From Neoceratodus forsteri (lineage: Eukaryota > Chordata > Ceratodontiformes > Ceratodontidae), in the NCBI GenBank assembly GCA_016271365.2, contig CM028129.1, forward strand, positions 847,610,501 to 847,674,500: a stretch of 64,000 nt of DNA, written 5' to 3'. Both the position numbers and the translations under genes were made by a program. Of the stretch, positions 1 to 11,096 are shown in pieces. The stretch's first letter is position 1. The number at the start of each line of letters is the position of its first letter. The notes beneath the pieces were generated by a model. That model saw only the letters and a program-made list of their open reading frames with translations, made no database searches and was not told the DNA's origin.

Positions 1-189
1 AATTCGAAGAGCACAATGCGAAGTCCATTAAAGGTGAATTTCAACCTCTTAATGGGAAATTCGTGTAGTGCTATGCAGATTCAAAGTTGGGCACTTAGAA
101 TTAACTCCACAGGTATAGTAAAATGTTGTTGCATCTCTAATTGGAACTGGCAGTTCCTGCTGGGTTCTTGGTGATTTACTGCCTGAGAA

Positions 190-940
190 AGGATCATAGG
201 GTTGGGGGTGTGGCTATTTGTTTTAAGTCAGACTTGAACTTCATGGCCCTCCCAGTGGGATAAACAAGGTCCTTTGAATGTGTGGATGTACAAGGGATTG
301 CAGGTGCAGGTTGCAGGATCCTTCTCATTTACCAGCCCCCAGGGCATGAGAGGGAATTCCTGAAGGAAGTCGTGGACTTCATTGTTGGACTAGTCTTGGA
401 GTCGCCCAGATGGATAATCCTAGGTGACTTTAAAGCTTCAATCAATGATGAACTCTTACCATTTGAACAAGACTTCCTCCGTGTAATGCAATCATTGGGT
501 ATGACACAAGTGATTACCTCTGCAACCCACTCACACAGTCACCCTCTGTACCTTGTCTTCTCACTGGGATTAGAGGTCACAAACCTCATAGTGAAACTAG
601 TGATTTGATCAGATCACTATACAGTGAAGTTCATTTGAAGCCCCTCCTGATAACCTATCCCCTATGGAGATGGTTCAGTACTGCCTTTTGAGGGGTTTGA
701 CCCAGAGGGTCTTATGGCAGTGCTGGATCTATCAGGTATGATGAGAGCTTGTGAGGAGTCAGGTGAATTTGTGTTGACCTATAGTAGGGCTGTCAGTGGT
801 GCTCTCGACTCTTTTGCTCTAGTCCGTGTTTGGCCCCTCGCTTCACGCCAGATATCCCCATGGTTCAATGGGACTCCCAGGGAGTTGAAGGCAAGGAGCC
901 AAAGGTTGGAGCATTGCTGGCTGAGATCCTGATCTGATGG
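190..940 (+). pseudogene. L2-type LINE endonuclease and linker fragment
   Basis: This is a decayed piece of an L2-clade LINE ORF2. The endonuclease would nick target DNA for target-primed reverse transcription. The conceptual translation shows GGVAI near 210, then IYQPPG, a GDF motif near 420 and SDHY near 610, the order expected for an APE-type endonuclease. The asparagine that usually follows GDF is lysine here. From about 714 to 932 the text SPWFNGTPRELKAR matches the linker between endonuclease and reverse transcriptase in L2 elements. Stops and frameshifts break the frame, and the N-terminal catalytic part and all of the RT are absent. I infer a dead internal fragment. L2 rather than CR1 is favoured by the PWFN linker text. 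Confidence 0.72.
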
Positions 941-944
941 GGAC

Positions 945-1194
945 AAGCTTATCTCACCATGGGAGAGGAGAGCAGTCCTCTGAACACTCAATCCTCTCCC
1001 TCTCCCTCTCCAGCCAGCCTCCGATGACCCACTTGCACTGTGAACACAGGTTGCCGGCATGGTGGAAGGTAAGGCATGGATGCCTTAACCCTCCATGCCC
1101 CACTGGGCCAGCCATACATGGTAATTTAATGTCATGGAAATAAGTGACCAGTTGGGTCTCACAAAGTTTTTTTTTTCTTGAGCTAACATTGTTT
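945..1194. other. No recognised feature
   Basis: This spacer lies between the L2 fragment and the next CR1 piece. It holds a short CT-rich run near 990-1012 and a T-run near 1167-1177. I see no coding similarity or terminal repeat. Confidence 0.4.
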
Positions 1195-2065
1195 AATTAT
1201 TTATAGATGATATGGAGTTAGGTATCAGCAGCTGAGTCATTAAGCAAACTGATGACTCCAAAATAAGAAGGATAGTTGCATCACAGAACAAGGTCAATAA
1301 AATGCAGAGGGACCTAGACATGCTTGGGAAATGGTCAGAAAAATTGCAGCTGAAATTTAATGTTGGAAAAGGTACAGTGATTTGTCTAGGTCAGAAAATA
1401 TGTTAGCAAAGTACTACTTGAAAAACACAGGTGTTACTGAAACTCAGCAGGCAAATAACCTAGGAATAATGATCAGAAACAACTTTAAAATGATGCAAAA
1501 ATAAAATAAATCATGGTGTGTATCAAGAGAAACTTCATAAGCAACTCAAGAGATATCATGATGCCCCTATACTGATCACTGGTCAGACTACATCTTGAGT
1601 ATAGTATGCAGTTCTTTTCACTGTATCTAGAAAAGGATATCAACAGGACCGTGAAGGTGCAGACTACTAATGTAACTGAGGACTTGAAAAATATGGGCTT
1701 TTAAGGATTGACTGCCAGAACTGGGACTGTTCTCAGGAAAAAGAGACACTCAGGGCTGACAAAATTACAGGTTTTAAATATCTGAAAGGGATACCATCGG
1801 ACAAAATGCAGCTTTTCCAGATGTTCCATGTCTTTGCAAGGAAGAAGATTCAGGGACAATATCAGAAAGAACTACAATACTTCATATAGCTGCAAATGTT
1901 TGGAATAGGATTCCAGAACAAGTGGTGTCAGTTGGTGTTGTTTCTACCTTCAACCTTAAACTGGATGAGCACCTTGAAGAAAATGGGGAAACGGTATTCC
2001 CACTGAACTGGTGGTGGAAAGAACTCAATGGACAGATTGTACTTTTTCTTCTCTATGTTTGTATG
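1195..2065 (+). pseudogene. CR1 LINE, 3' part of ORF2 and 3' UTR
   Basis: The remnant begins just before the RT motif C region (text TDDSKI, the place of FADDTKI) and continues through KMQRDLDMLGKWSEKLQLKF, the usual CR1 palm-to-thumb text. It then passes the LVRPHLEY region near 1585 and the FKYLKG region near 1770. It ends with a short 3' UTR whose last bases, ctatgtttgta, resemble the repeated octamer end of CR1 elements. At least five frame changes and stops are needed to follow it, so it is dead. The upstream RT and endonuclease are missing, which is the normal 5' truncation of CR1 insertions. Its end abuts the ORF1 remnant of the next LINE. Confidence 0.7.
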
Positions 2066-2400
2066 GTTCATATACATAAACAACCCATTTAATCAGTTAC
2101 AACAGGACTATGTGGTGTTATGTAACCTGTTACTTGATAGGGGATGCTGTGTATGTATATCTGAAATTCTACCTGTGCCGAAAGCAACATCTACCATGAT
2201 GCAGAAAATCAAAGCCCTAAATGAATAGCTGAGAAAGTGGTGTTTTAAGCAGGATATACCTTGTATTAACCACTAGGAATCATTTTCAGATCATTCTTCC
2301 TTGTTTTGCTGGGACGGTTTACATCTCAGTCATAGGGGTAGTACACTTATGAGGAAAAGTATCACTAAAATCATAAATCATGGTTTAAACCAAAAACAAT
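2066..2400 (+). pseudogene. CR1-clade ORF1 esterase-domain remnant
   Basis: The translation contains SEILPVPKATSTMMQKIKAL near 2160-2220, and LFCWDGLHLSHRG near 2305-2340 in a second frame. The DGLHLS block is the C-terminal histidine motif of the SGNH-like esterase domain of CR1 ORF1 proteins. The glycine-aspartate-serine and GTND blocks are missing, so only the C-terminal third survives. It sits directly upstream of an ORF2 of the same clade in the same orientation. I therefore read it as the 5'-truncated start of the LINE that ends near 5275. Confidence 0.7.
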
Positions 2401-2439
2401 GGGGGAGAATGGGTCTATTCCCAAATCTCTGAATACTTA

Positions 2440-5275
2440 CCAAAATATTATTACAACTAAATGTAAATTCCTAGCTTTGAATGCAAGATCTTTAAACCAA
2501 CTCAAATTAGCAGAACTCAAAGCCAAATGTAAAACTTTAAATATAGGTGTGGTGGGAGTAACTGAAACTTGATGGGACGCATCCTCAGTTTGGTCCAGAG
2601 AAATTCCAGGTTATAAGTTATATCATAAAAACAGATTAGATAAGCAAGGCGGTGGAGTTTGTATGTACATACAAAATTATATTCTTTCTTTTGAAGTGTG
2701 TTCTCCCTTTCCTTTGGAAAGTATATGGATTAAAATCTTATTGAAGGAGCAGTCCTATATAACTATTGGTAACATCTATCAACCTCCATCTGCAAATTCA
2801 GATTACACAACTGATATGTTTAAAGAAATTACACATTTTTCAGAATCTCAAAATACTGTAATATTTGGTGACTTTAACCTCCCTCATATTAACTGGGACT
2901 CATTCTCAGGACAGTCCTATGCCAAAAAAGGACTAATAGATGTGGTAGTTAGTACTGGATTACAACAACTTGTTACTGAACCCACTTGAGGTCCTAATAT
3001 TTTGGATCTATTATTTACTATCATAGAGCAACAAATTAGCAATTTACAAATTTGGGATTCACTTGGGACCAGTGATCATTCATCTATTCTTTTTGAAATT
3101 CAACAGTTTAAAGCTACACAAAGGATGTTATACTGTACAAAAAATTATAATAAAGCAAATTTTTCTAAAATCAATGAATACTTACAAAACATAAACTGGG
3201 AATCTAATCTTCTTAATTGTACAACACAACAAGCTTGGGACTTTTTTAAAAACATTATACATTATTTGAAAATACCTTTATTCCATCTAAGAGGGAATTT
3301 AATAATAAAGGAAAACCCCTTGGTTCAACATGACAATTAAAAATCAGATTAAAATAAAAATTAAACTTTTTAGGAAACTTAAGAATAGTTCTGTTCCATT
3401 TAAAACTACTCTATTACATAAATACAGACTATCTGTGAAAAACTTAAAAATTCTATTAAATTGGCAAAAAATAAGCTAGAATTTAAACTAGCTCACACAA
3501 AAGACTGTCACAAATCTCTTTTCTCCTATATAAATAGTAAAAAAGGTGTATCAAGGACCATTGGTCCCATTATAACTAATGGATCTTCTCTATCTGATAT
3601 AGAAACCTCAAATCTCTTTAATAAATACCTTTGTTCTGTCTTCTCTCAAAAATCACCTATCAGTACATTTAAAGTTCACCACATAGATTATCATAGGTTC
3701 TATCCAACTGACATTATACAGGCTATCAAAAAACTAAAAAAAAATACTAGTCCGGGCCCAGACAGTATTCATCCATGGTTTCTGATCGAAACCTCTATAC
3801 ATATTTCTATACCTTTGCCAATTATCTTCAACAAATCCTTACAAGAAAGCATTGTACCAAATGATTAGCGTTCAGCAATAGTTACTCCCATATTTAAAAA
3901 GACAATAGAGGTTCTGTGCAAATTATCATCCAATTAGCCTGACCTCAGTGGCTGGTAAATTAATGGAATGAGTAATGAAGTCTCTAATAGATCAAGATTG
4001 TAAAAAATTAGGAATTTATGATTCAAATCAGCATGGGTTTACTCCCAAGTATTCCTGCACCACCAATCTGATATCTTTTTACAATGCTATAAGTACTGTA
4101 CTAGATGTGGGTATCCCTACTGATGTAATTCTTTCGGACTTTAGTAGAGCTTTCAATAAAGTCTCACATGAAAAACTCATTACTAAAATGCACAATCTAG
4201 GTTTGTCACCAGATATTGTGAACTGGACTTTAAACTGGTTGACAAATCGTTCTCAGAGAGTCAGAATTAATGATATCTTGTCTGATTGGTAGTGTGACAA
4301 GTGGTGTACCACAGGGGTCAGTCTTGAGACCAACATTGTTTAATCTCTTTATCAGTGATTTACAAACAGGGCCAAATAACTTCATGGTTAAATTTGCAGA
4401 CAATACTAAATTGGGGGGCAAGGTTAATAATCAAGAAAATATTTCTGCATTAAAGAAGGATTTAGAAAAATTAACACTTTGGGCAAATGAAAATCATATG
4501 CAGTTTAATCAAGACAAATGTTTAGTAGTGCATTTCGGTGTAAATAATCCAAAAACGATATAGTATATAAACGGACTACCACTTCACTCATCAAATTGTG
4601 AAAAGATTTAGGATATGTTAATAATAAACTTACATCAAATGATCACTGTGTTAGAACTGCTTGCATGACCAAGCAGACTTTGAGGCCAATAATACACACT
4701 TTTGTTAATCGTGACTGAACAATGCCTTATTCCATTGTATAGGCATACATTAGACCGATCAGACCACGGCTCCCTTTCTGGAATCCAAACCAAAAAGACA
4801 TAGCAATTTTGAACAGGTTCAAAGGAGAGTAACTAGAATGATTCCAAGATTAACAAACTTGGATTATCAGAACAGATTAAAAGCTACTGTGTCTTCTCTT
4901 CAAACTAGAAGATTAAGAGGTGACATGTTTATGGTTTTAATTTAATAAATTCACCAGATCTAATGGAAAAATGTGGCCTAACACTCTCCAAAAGGAGACA
5001 TGTTCTGAGACTGCATAATAAACAGCTTGAAGTAAAAACTTATAAAACCAGCAAAAGGGGAAACTTTTTTCCAATAAGAGCATCCATTGTATGGAACACA
5101 TTGCCACAAGAATTGGTAGAGGCAACTAGTGCCACTGTCTTTAAAAACAAATTAGATGTATGGTTGAGGGATAATAGATAAATAATGTCCCACATAGTGT
5201 GGGGAACAGTCTTGATGGGCTCTGGCCTTCTTCTGTTCTTTCATACCAAGTAATAAAGTAATATAATGGGAAGGG
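2440..5275 (+). pseudogene. CR1-clade (L3/Rex1-like) LINE ORF2, decayed
   Basis: ORF2 can be followed almost from start to end. The endonuclease begins near 2465 with FLALNARSL, has VTET followed by a stop, GDFNLPHINW near 2870, LDLLF near 3003 and GTSDHSS near 3070. The RT includes SPGPDSIHPW near 3750, QHGFTPKYS near 4030, VTSGVPQGSVL near 4305 and FADN at 4393-4404, where the second catalytic aspartate of FADD is asparagine. The C-terminal part has SLQTRRLRGDM near 4900 and VWNTLPQEL near 5090, ending at 5181. A 3' UTR with AATAAAG follows to about 5275. The frame is broken in at least six places. AT-rich codon use differs from the GC-richer CR1 at 18700-23552, suggesting a separate family. 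Confidence 0.8.
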
Positions 5276-6273
5276 GAGCAGTGAGAGAACACAGATGGGG
5301 AAAAGTTATGGAAGTTGGAAGCAGCCTCAGATGACTCAAACATGATGGAACTCATATGCTGGAGGACTGGGATGGATGATTGGGCAGGAGAATCAAAAAG
5401 GAAGTGGATGATCTTTTAGATTTTAGAAGGGCAATTAAAATTTTCTGGAGGTTAGACACAACATATTCAAATCTGGCCAGACCTGTAACTTTTGTGCTAG
5501 TATTCCAAATGCTCTTCATACCTTGCTAGAGTCAGAGGCCTTGAGGAGGTGCCATGCAGAGTCTCATGCTTTGAGACTCTTGATGAGCTTATCTGAGATC
5601 CAGTTTAGATGTGAGGACCAGTTTGAGCTGTAATCAATAAGAACTATGAGTTTAGCATTATTTGTGAGGGAAAGACAAAGAAAAGAAGGTTGAGGCTAGA
5701 ATGTGGTTTGGCACAGAGCAACAGTAGATGTCAGCAATGAAAATAGGAAGGGAGAAAAGAGGGGAGCATCTGTCAGTGAAGAGCTCATGTCAGGAAGGAC
5801 ACGAGGAGAACTGGATAACCTCAAACCAATAACTCAGAAAAATGTACAAGGCCAACCCACCACATGCCTTGCCTTGATTCTGTCTTGTGGTAGTGCAACC
5901 AGAGAGGGAGGTGGCTGTATCACAGGTTCTGGGTGAGAGCCAGTTCTCAGGATGATCAACACATTAAGCACAAGATTTAAGGTTCACAGTCTTAGATTAT
6001 AAATTTTAGGGAGGAGACAATGAATTTTAAGGTAGCAAACAGTCAGCCCTTTTGGTGAGGGGGACATGAAGGGAGAAAAGAAGAAGGGGGTTACTGTGAC
6101 ATCACCTGACACTAGGAGTAGCAGGATGATTATTAGCTTAAGCAAACCTTTTTTTGGTATGTTGAGGACAGGTGGGAATAGAGGTTGGTGAGATGGGAGA
6201 TGGTGGAACTAACCTCCAGCGAGCTTCAAGGTGAAGCCTCTAGGCCTAGAAGAGGCAGCTGATTATGGACCTG
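5276..6273. other. Unassigned sequence, purine-rich
   Basis: No coding similarity, SINE head or terminal repeat is recognised here. The stretch is rich in AG on the plus strand, especially after 5680. It ends where homology with the right arm of the inverted repeat begins. Confidence 0.4.
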
Positions 6274-6290
6274 AGAATATAGACAGAGGA

Positions 6291-6322
6291 GAAAGAAGAA
6301 GAAGAAGAAGAAGAAGAAGAAG
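6291..6322. repeat. (GAA)n microsatellite
   Basis: About ten uninterrupted GAA units. The mirrored position in the right arm near 15090-15122 is a shorter, impure CTG/CTT run, so the array has changed length since the arms separated. Confidence 0.9.
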
Positions 6323-6760
6323 AGGGGAGGCTGGAGAGGTAGTCAAAGACTAGAGAGTAAGGCACAGGGGGAGTAGAATAAATAAGTGGGAAGAGACAGA
6401 AGAACAGAGAAAGAGGAAAGGGCAGCATGCTGAGAGGCGAAGGTTAGTTAGAAGAGCAGGAAGGGACAAAAGGAAGAAGGGAGGTGATGTAGTCAGAGTA
6501 CGTTAGGCATGTAAAATAATTTTAGCAATGCAAATGATTGCACAGCTAGCTGAAGCAAAAAAATCTCTAATTCAGAAGGATTGTACATTTAGCTGCAATA
6601 ACAAAGGCTGTAGTTCAAAATTAGTGTACCCAAGGCAAGGCTAGGCCTGTAACCTTATACATCAGCATTGTAAGACTGATATCCAGTAGTCCATAAATTC
6701 TTTATAAAATTTTTTTTTTATTTTTTCTTGACTTCACACCATATATTCAAAGCAGGCAAC

Positions 6761-6789
6761 AGTTTTGTAGCTTGACACCACTTCTTCAG
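6761..6789 (-). ncRNA. Degenerate hammerhead-ribozyme-like core, left arm
   Basis: On the minus strand the text is CUGAAGAA, then GUGG, a 7-base loop, CUAC, then AAAAC. GUGG and CUAC can pair and sit where stem II of a hammerhead lies between CUGAUGA and GAAAC. Both core boxes are altered (CUGAAGAA and AAAAC), so activity is unlikely. Hammerhead motifs are known in the terminal repeats of Penelope-like elements, and this lies in such an element's arm. The assignment is an inference from motif order, not a covariance search. Confidence 0.4.
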
Positions 6790-7490
6790 GCCAAAAATAT
6801 AAACAGTGTTGTTTCTAAATATAAAACAGGTACAAACAATCATCAGTTCCTCATTCTATTATATAAACTCTTTAATACATAATAACACTGCAGTATATAG
6901 TGCACGATACCTGTTAAATCACTGGTGACCATATGCCATACAGTATATAGGACTTCATAAACATTTAACTTGTTAATTATAATCAGTCCTATCTCTATTA
7001 ACAAAATTTTCAATTTATCCAGACCTATCCAATTCTAAAAAAGCGTTTTCACTACAATCATTTATTCATTTCTCATATTAATCTAAATGCATACCTTCTA
7101 AAGATTCTTAATACTCTTACTTTTTGAATTTTTCTATATTTTATTCTTGCTCTGTTTCCATGTATTTAAACAATTACTTAATTTCACATTGAAGAAAATC
7201 TCCAGTCCTTCAAGCATCTTCCCGTATAACTATGAAATAAATCATTATCCATTATTACTTTCTTTCTTGTTTAGAATTATTTAACTGTTCTAGTAATCAA
7301 ATCTCTTTCAGTGTTTGTTTACCCCTTTGCTTTTATATTGCGATCTCCACTAGTAACCTTCTTTGCGTGTTACTTTCCATCTCTTGCAACTGTTTTAACT
7401 ACACAATATAAAGCCATACAAGCAATGTCACCATTTCTATTCATAAGTTTATCATTGTATCTTTTATAGGACAATAAATTCCATAGATTA

Positions 7491-7620
7491 GCTTGCTGGC
7501 ACTTACCTGGCTAGACGCCATGGACCGGCCGTCTTCCTGAAGGAAAGGAGTGTCCGGACCCATTGATCATGGGCGGTTTAAAACGACCAAGAAAAAGGTG
7601 GTGGGTGCTACGTCATTCAT
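7491..7620 (-). promoter_or_regulatory. Conserved promoter / first exon / splice donor block (left)
   Basis: Read on the minus strand, the block has TGACGT (7615-7610, a CRE-like site), then about 90 bases later CCATGG (ATG at 7521-7519), a five-codon stretch and CAG|GTAAGT with the junction at 7507/7506. The same order is found at 13659-13773 in the right arm. It is GC-richer than its surroundings. PLEs are unusual in keeping introns and having promoters inside their terminal repeats, so a PLE 5' region is one reading; a duplicated host first exon is another. No acceptor was identified. Confidence 0.45.
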
Positions 7621-7689
7621 GATGAATTATACCTTCTCCCACTAAAGGTACCGCCTTGATCTTAAGAAATAGAATGAGAGCCTATAACT

Positions 7690-7762
7690 CAATGTAGCCA
7701 AGTGGTTAAGGGTAGTGGGCTTACTTGGTACACTCATTGAGAACAGGCGGTTCACCCCCCCC
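7690..7762 (+). repeat. tRNA-like Pol III promoter segment, left arm
   Basis: TAGCCAAGTGG at 7695-7705 fits the A box, and GGTTCACCCCC at 7749-7759 approximates the B box, about 54 bases apart. The text between resembles a tRNA-Leu or tRNA-Ser D arm and anticodon region. No cloverleaf with a paired acceptor stem is evident, so it is a tRNA-derived piece and not a working tRNA gene. A mirrored copy lies at 13514-13585. Confidence 0.45.
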
Positions 7763-8285
7763 ATCCTCGGCTGTTGCCAAAAATATAAACTTCAATGTTT
7801 TTTCCTTTTTATTATTATTTTTAAACACTTATTCTCTCTAATAGTTATTTAAACTATTAAATGTTGCCCACATTTTATTTATCTTAGCCACTTATTTCCA
7901 TGAAATGGCTGCACTCATATGACTATAAATCCTTAGTGATTCCATTATGGTTTACAGCCGCTAAGGGGTGAAGACACTCTTTTCCCTCCCTACATCTCAT
8001 TTTCTAGTTTCTTATATGTTGTATTCTGATAATTACTTTAATGTATACACTCAATTTCAAAAGGTCCAATCGTATTGGAGGAGAATTAATGTCATGTATG
8101 ACATCTCTATTGTTCCCACTATAAACATTTCTCTAAATCTTAAAATTTCACCACAGGACTCCAATCATACAATGTCCTAGTGGGTAAAGAGCCTAAATTC
8201 CAATTCTGCAACCCTTCTAATGGCTGGTGGATTGGTCCTGCCCTAGGCTTACCGTCAAAAAACAAACAATCACCAATTTAGATAT

Positions 8286-8612
8286 TTTTTTTTTGTAAAA
8301 TTTTCTGTGCACTGTACCTATCTTATGCTAAATTGTTACTGACTGAACCCGCTTTAAAAAAAAAAATTATTATGCACTGTACTTATCTTATGCTAAATCA
8401 TTTCAATTGCTGTTAGCTACCTACTCTAGCCCTGTTAAGCTTGTCATGTTCCTAGATGTTAACCTCGGATATTACCTGATTGTATGTAAACTCAACTTTC
8501 TCACTGTTCTTCTGTAACCTAGCTTGTAACCCTCCCGGGTCTCATCTGAAAATAGGCACTTGGCTGTCTAGTGTGACTTACCCGGTTAACAAAAGCAAAT
8601 AAATAAATAAAT
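8286..8612 (+). mobile_element. LINE 3' tail insertion (L2-like) in the left arm
   Basis: The insertion is defined by its absence from the mirrored site in the right arm near 12985. There, text matching 'caccaatttagata' runs straight to the text matching 'aaatcctcc'. The insert starts with a T-run and ends in (AAAT)n after 'tacccggttaac'. A block of about 25 bases (gcactgtacctatcttatg and its copy) occurs twice within it. The end closely resembles the tail of the SINE at 8833-9044 and of the L2 ending near 18688. I infer a 5'-truncated non-coding 3' UTR copy. Confidence 0.65.
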
Positions 8613-8790
8613 CCTCCAAAACACTTCTATATACATTGTTCACAATAATAAATGCTATCCAGCTATCAATTATACATACATAATGAATCCTTCAAAACAC
8701 TTTTGTATACATTGTTCACCATAACACATACATGATAAATACTATCCAGCTATCAGAAATGCAATAATATCATGGTATAAACATTGATTA
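8613..8790. repeat. Tandem duplication of ~87 bp inside the arm
   Basis: Two diverged copies of a unit containing 'gctatccagctatca' and 'tacattgttcac' lie side by side. The mirror copy at 12825-12985 has the same two units with an 87-base period, so the duplication predates the arms. Confidence 0.6.
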
Positions 8791-8832
8791 TTAATTCATG
8801 TTTATTCACAGATTACTAGGACTTGCAAAAAA

Positions 8833-9044
8833 GGAGGCAGTATAGCGCAGTGGTCTAAGGCTCTGCGCTGCAAATCTGGTGACATCCAGCAGACCAGACC
8901 TGGGTTTGAATCCCACAGCTTCCACTTGCATACTGTGTGACCCTGAGCAAGTCACTTAACCTCCTTGTGCTCCCAGGTCGCTCCTGTAAAAAAGCTTCCA
9001 GCTTAGTGTGCTATACCTGGTTAAACAACTAAATAAAAAAAAAA
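8833..9044 (+). mobile_element. tRNA-derived CORE-SINE (MIR-like core)
   Basis: The head carries A box TAGCGCAGTGG (8843-8853) and B box GGTTTGAATCC (8903-8913). The middle, near 8934-8975, has 'gagcaagtcacttaacct', the conserved core of CORE-SINEs such as MIR. The 3' part ends 'tacctggttaaacaac' plus an A-rich tail, matching the LINE tail at 8286-8612. It is inserted at 'cttgcaaaaaa|tcctt'. The right arm keeps this site empty near 12750, so insertion followed arm formation. A duplicated A-run is the only possible target duplication. Confidence 0.88.
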
Positions 9045-9155
9045 TCCTTAATGTCTCCAGATTTAAAGTTATTTTCAAGACTTAAGATAAAAAAAAAAAA
9101 CAGTTCCCAAGGGTTTAGGTGCGAATTCATATAGTTTATGAATTCCGTCTATAAT
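9045..9155. repeat. PLE terminal repeat (pLTR), downstream copy
   Basis: The block from 'tccttaatgtctccag' to 'gaattccgtctataa' recurs in the same orientation at 11755-11862 and inverted at about 12640-12750. Direct plus inverted terminal repeats are typical of Penelope-like elements. Confidence 0.8.
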
Positions 9156-9592
9156 TCATTTCCAGTATAAACTCCAATTGCATGTTTCTTTCACTCCAAT
9201 CCTTGGATTAGTGCTCTCCATCATATAAATCCAGTATACTTCCCTTTTTAATAATAAATCATCCCACATTATATTATGTCTATCTGGTTCATTAATTTTC
9301 TTTAATCCCCAAAACCTAAGGAAAGCTGCTGAATATCCTACACTATTGAAGTGCTTTGCTACTGATGAATTTTGATCCTTCAACCTTATGTCACTTTTAT
9401 GTTCACGAATGCAGTTTCTGAGCTCCCTTTTAGTTTTGGCCACATAAAGTTTATCACATGGACATTGTATAATGTATACAATGTGGTGTGATTTGCAAGT
9501 AATGTGTTATTTGATAAAATATTTTCTGTTTGTATACAGATGTTCAAATGCCAATTTTTTTGTTGTATTATTACAATGGCAGCACTGACCAC
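9156..9592 (-). pseudogene. PLE GIY-YIG endonuclease domain (minus copy)
   Basis: The translation has KLYVAKTKRELRNCIREHK near its start, where the second GIY-YIG half-motif should read YVGKT; the glycine is alanine here. VAKHFNSVG and the later EVYWIY text with the catalytic glutamate position follow, and the C terminus is CNWSLYWK. The upstream VYI half-motif is in another frame (near 9470), so a frameshift splits the domain. In active PLEs it nicks target DNA. It continues from the linker at 9507-9997. Confidence 0.85.
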
Positions 9593-9997
9593 AGGGAAAA
9601 CTTCCTTCTTGTAAAGGCCCTAAGAGTAGCTGTTTCTCTTGTTTCTGTTGTATTGTAGATTTTATATGTTCTGTATGTACCAATCTATCCCTAAATGTTG
9701 TATTTCTTTTTGATGTTATTAAAGGTTTCTCTAAAAATCTTCTATTTTGTCCTTCCCCTGCCTGTAAAATATGCCAGTTGTCTATCAATATGCCACTAAT
9801 TGTATTACTCAGATGGCTATATGCTGTTGGAAATACAATTCTGTTTCCATTTCACTTTTTCCTTTTTTTCTTAATAATGTGTTGAGTGTCGTATTTTCCA
9901 CTTCAGACAGAGACTTCTGAATACTTGTATATTTATATCCCCTCTGTTGAAATCTTCCAACCATTTTCTCAGTTTCTTTTTTGAATTCCTCATCCAT
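9507..9997 (-). pseudogene. PLE RT C-terminal extension and Cys-rich linker
   Basis: Two overlapping frames cover this part. One (9809-9997) carries FQQRGYKYTSIQKSLSEV. The other (9507-9788) carries TFRDRLVHTEHI and the cluster CGQCCHCN, the position of the zinc-binding linker between RT and GIY-YIG in Penelope-like proteins. The same text recurs at 11941-12243 on the plus strand. Confidence 0.78.
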
Positions 9998-10202
9998 GCT
10001 ATTGTCCTTCTTGCCCTTATTATCTGTGATTTTGGTATGCTTTTCTTTAGCTTAGGGTCATGAAAACTACTATAATGTAGTAAAATATTTCTATCAGTTC
10101 CTTTTGATACAATTTTGTCTCTAATTTATTATTGTTTTTATAAATTAGTAAGTCCAAAAATGCCACTTATTGTCTATCAACTTCCATAGAAAATGTTAAA
10201 TT

Positions 10203-11096
10203 TTAATTTCTGCTATCTAAATATATCTTGAACCTTTCCAGCTCCTCTTTTGTCCCTTCCCATAACAGAAGTACATCATCTATATAACATCTCCATTTCT
10301 TGATATTCTTATGAAATGGATTATCGCCCTCATCCAGTATATGCATCTTCTCAAAATTCCACATAAAAAGGTTGGCATATGATGGTGCCATTGTTTTCCC
10401 ATTGTTGTTCTGTGGATTTGTAAATAAAATTCTCCCTCAAAATTAAAATAATTTTTATGTAATACCAAATCAGTCAAACCAAGCAAAAAAATCTGTTTCT
10501 GGAAACTTATCTTACCTATTTCTTAATATTTGTCTTAATGACAAAAGACCTTCATCATGTGGTATACTTGTATACAAATATTTCATGTCTAAGGATACTA
10601 GCCACAAATCATTGACATTAGTATAGCCTTCATTTATTTCTGCAATTATTTCAATCACATGGCCTGTGCCCTTAATATAAGTTTCCATTTTTTTTACTTC
10701 ATGTTGTATATATTAATCAACATATTTTAAAAGAAGCTCCAAAATCAAATCAATTCCTAACACAATTGGTCTACCATTATTTTCATTATTTTTATGTATT
10801 TTAGGTAATGTATACAATATTGGTATTCTGTGTTTTTTGTTTGTTAGCATGCCCTTTTCTGTTTCTGTGCACAACCTTTACTCCACTGCTCCCTCAAGAA
10901 AATCCTGAATCTCTTCCTTAATTTCATTTGTAGGGTCATCCTCCAATTTTAAATAATTGTCACTATTCTGTAGCTGTTTATTACAGTCTTTCTTATAGTC
11001 CTGATATCCCCAAAGGACTAATCCCCCTCCTTTATCCGCTGATTTAATGACTATCATTTTGTCCTCCTCTAAACTCCTTAGTGCTTCCCTTTCTTT
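10203..11096 (-). pseudogene. PLE reverse transcriptase core
   Basis: Following the minus strand across frames gives IVIKSADKGGG near 11050, LPKIHK near 10790, LVSLDMKYLYTSIPH near 10575-10605 and YIDDVLLLW near 10290. These are the template-binding region, motif A and motif C of PLE reverse transcriptases. YIDD in place of the more usual YVDD/FADD keeps both catalytic aspartates. Several stops and frameshifts interrupt it. Confidence 0.82.

Larger units (their letters stand above)
6274..9870. repeat. Left arm of a ~9 kb PLE-centred inverted repeat
   Basis: This arm is the reverse complement, with substitutions and indels, of 11915-15136. Matching landmarks include the (GAA)n block at 6291-6322 against the (CTT)n block near 15100, the tRNA-like segment, the ATG/splice-donor block at 7501-7521 and the PLE C-terminal coding part. 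The outer boundary is near 6274: up to there the text 'agacagagg' is mirrored near 15128, and beyond it the similarity stops. This arm alone holds a LINE tail (8286-8612) and a SINE (8833-9044). I infer that it is the minus-strand PLE 3' half plus its downstream long pseudo-LTR or flank. An inverted duplication of host flank is the alternative. Confidence 0.85.

Noticed and set aside
8833..8915. A functional tRNA gene
   Set aside because: A and B boxes are present, but a CORE-SINE body and tail follow and no paired acceptor stem is evident.
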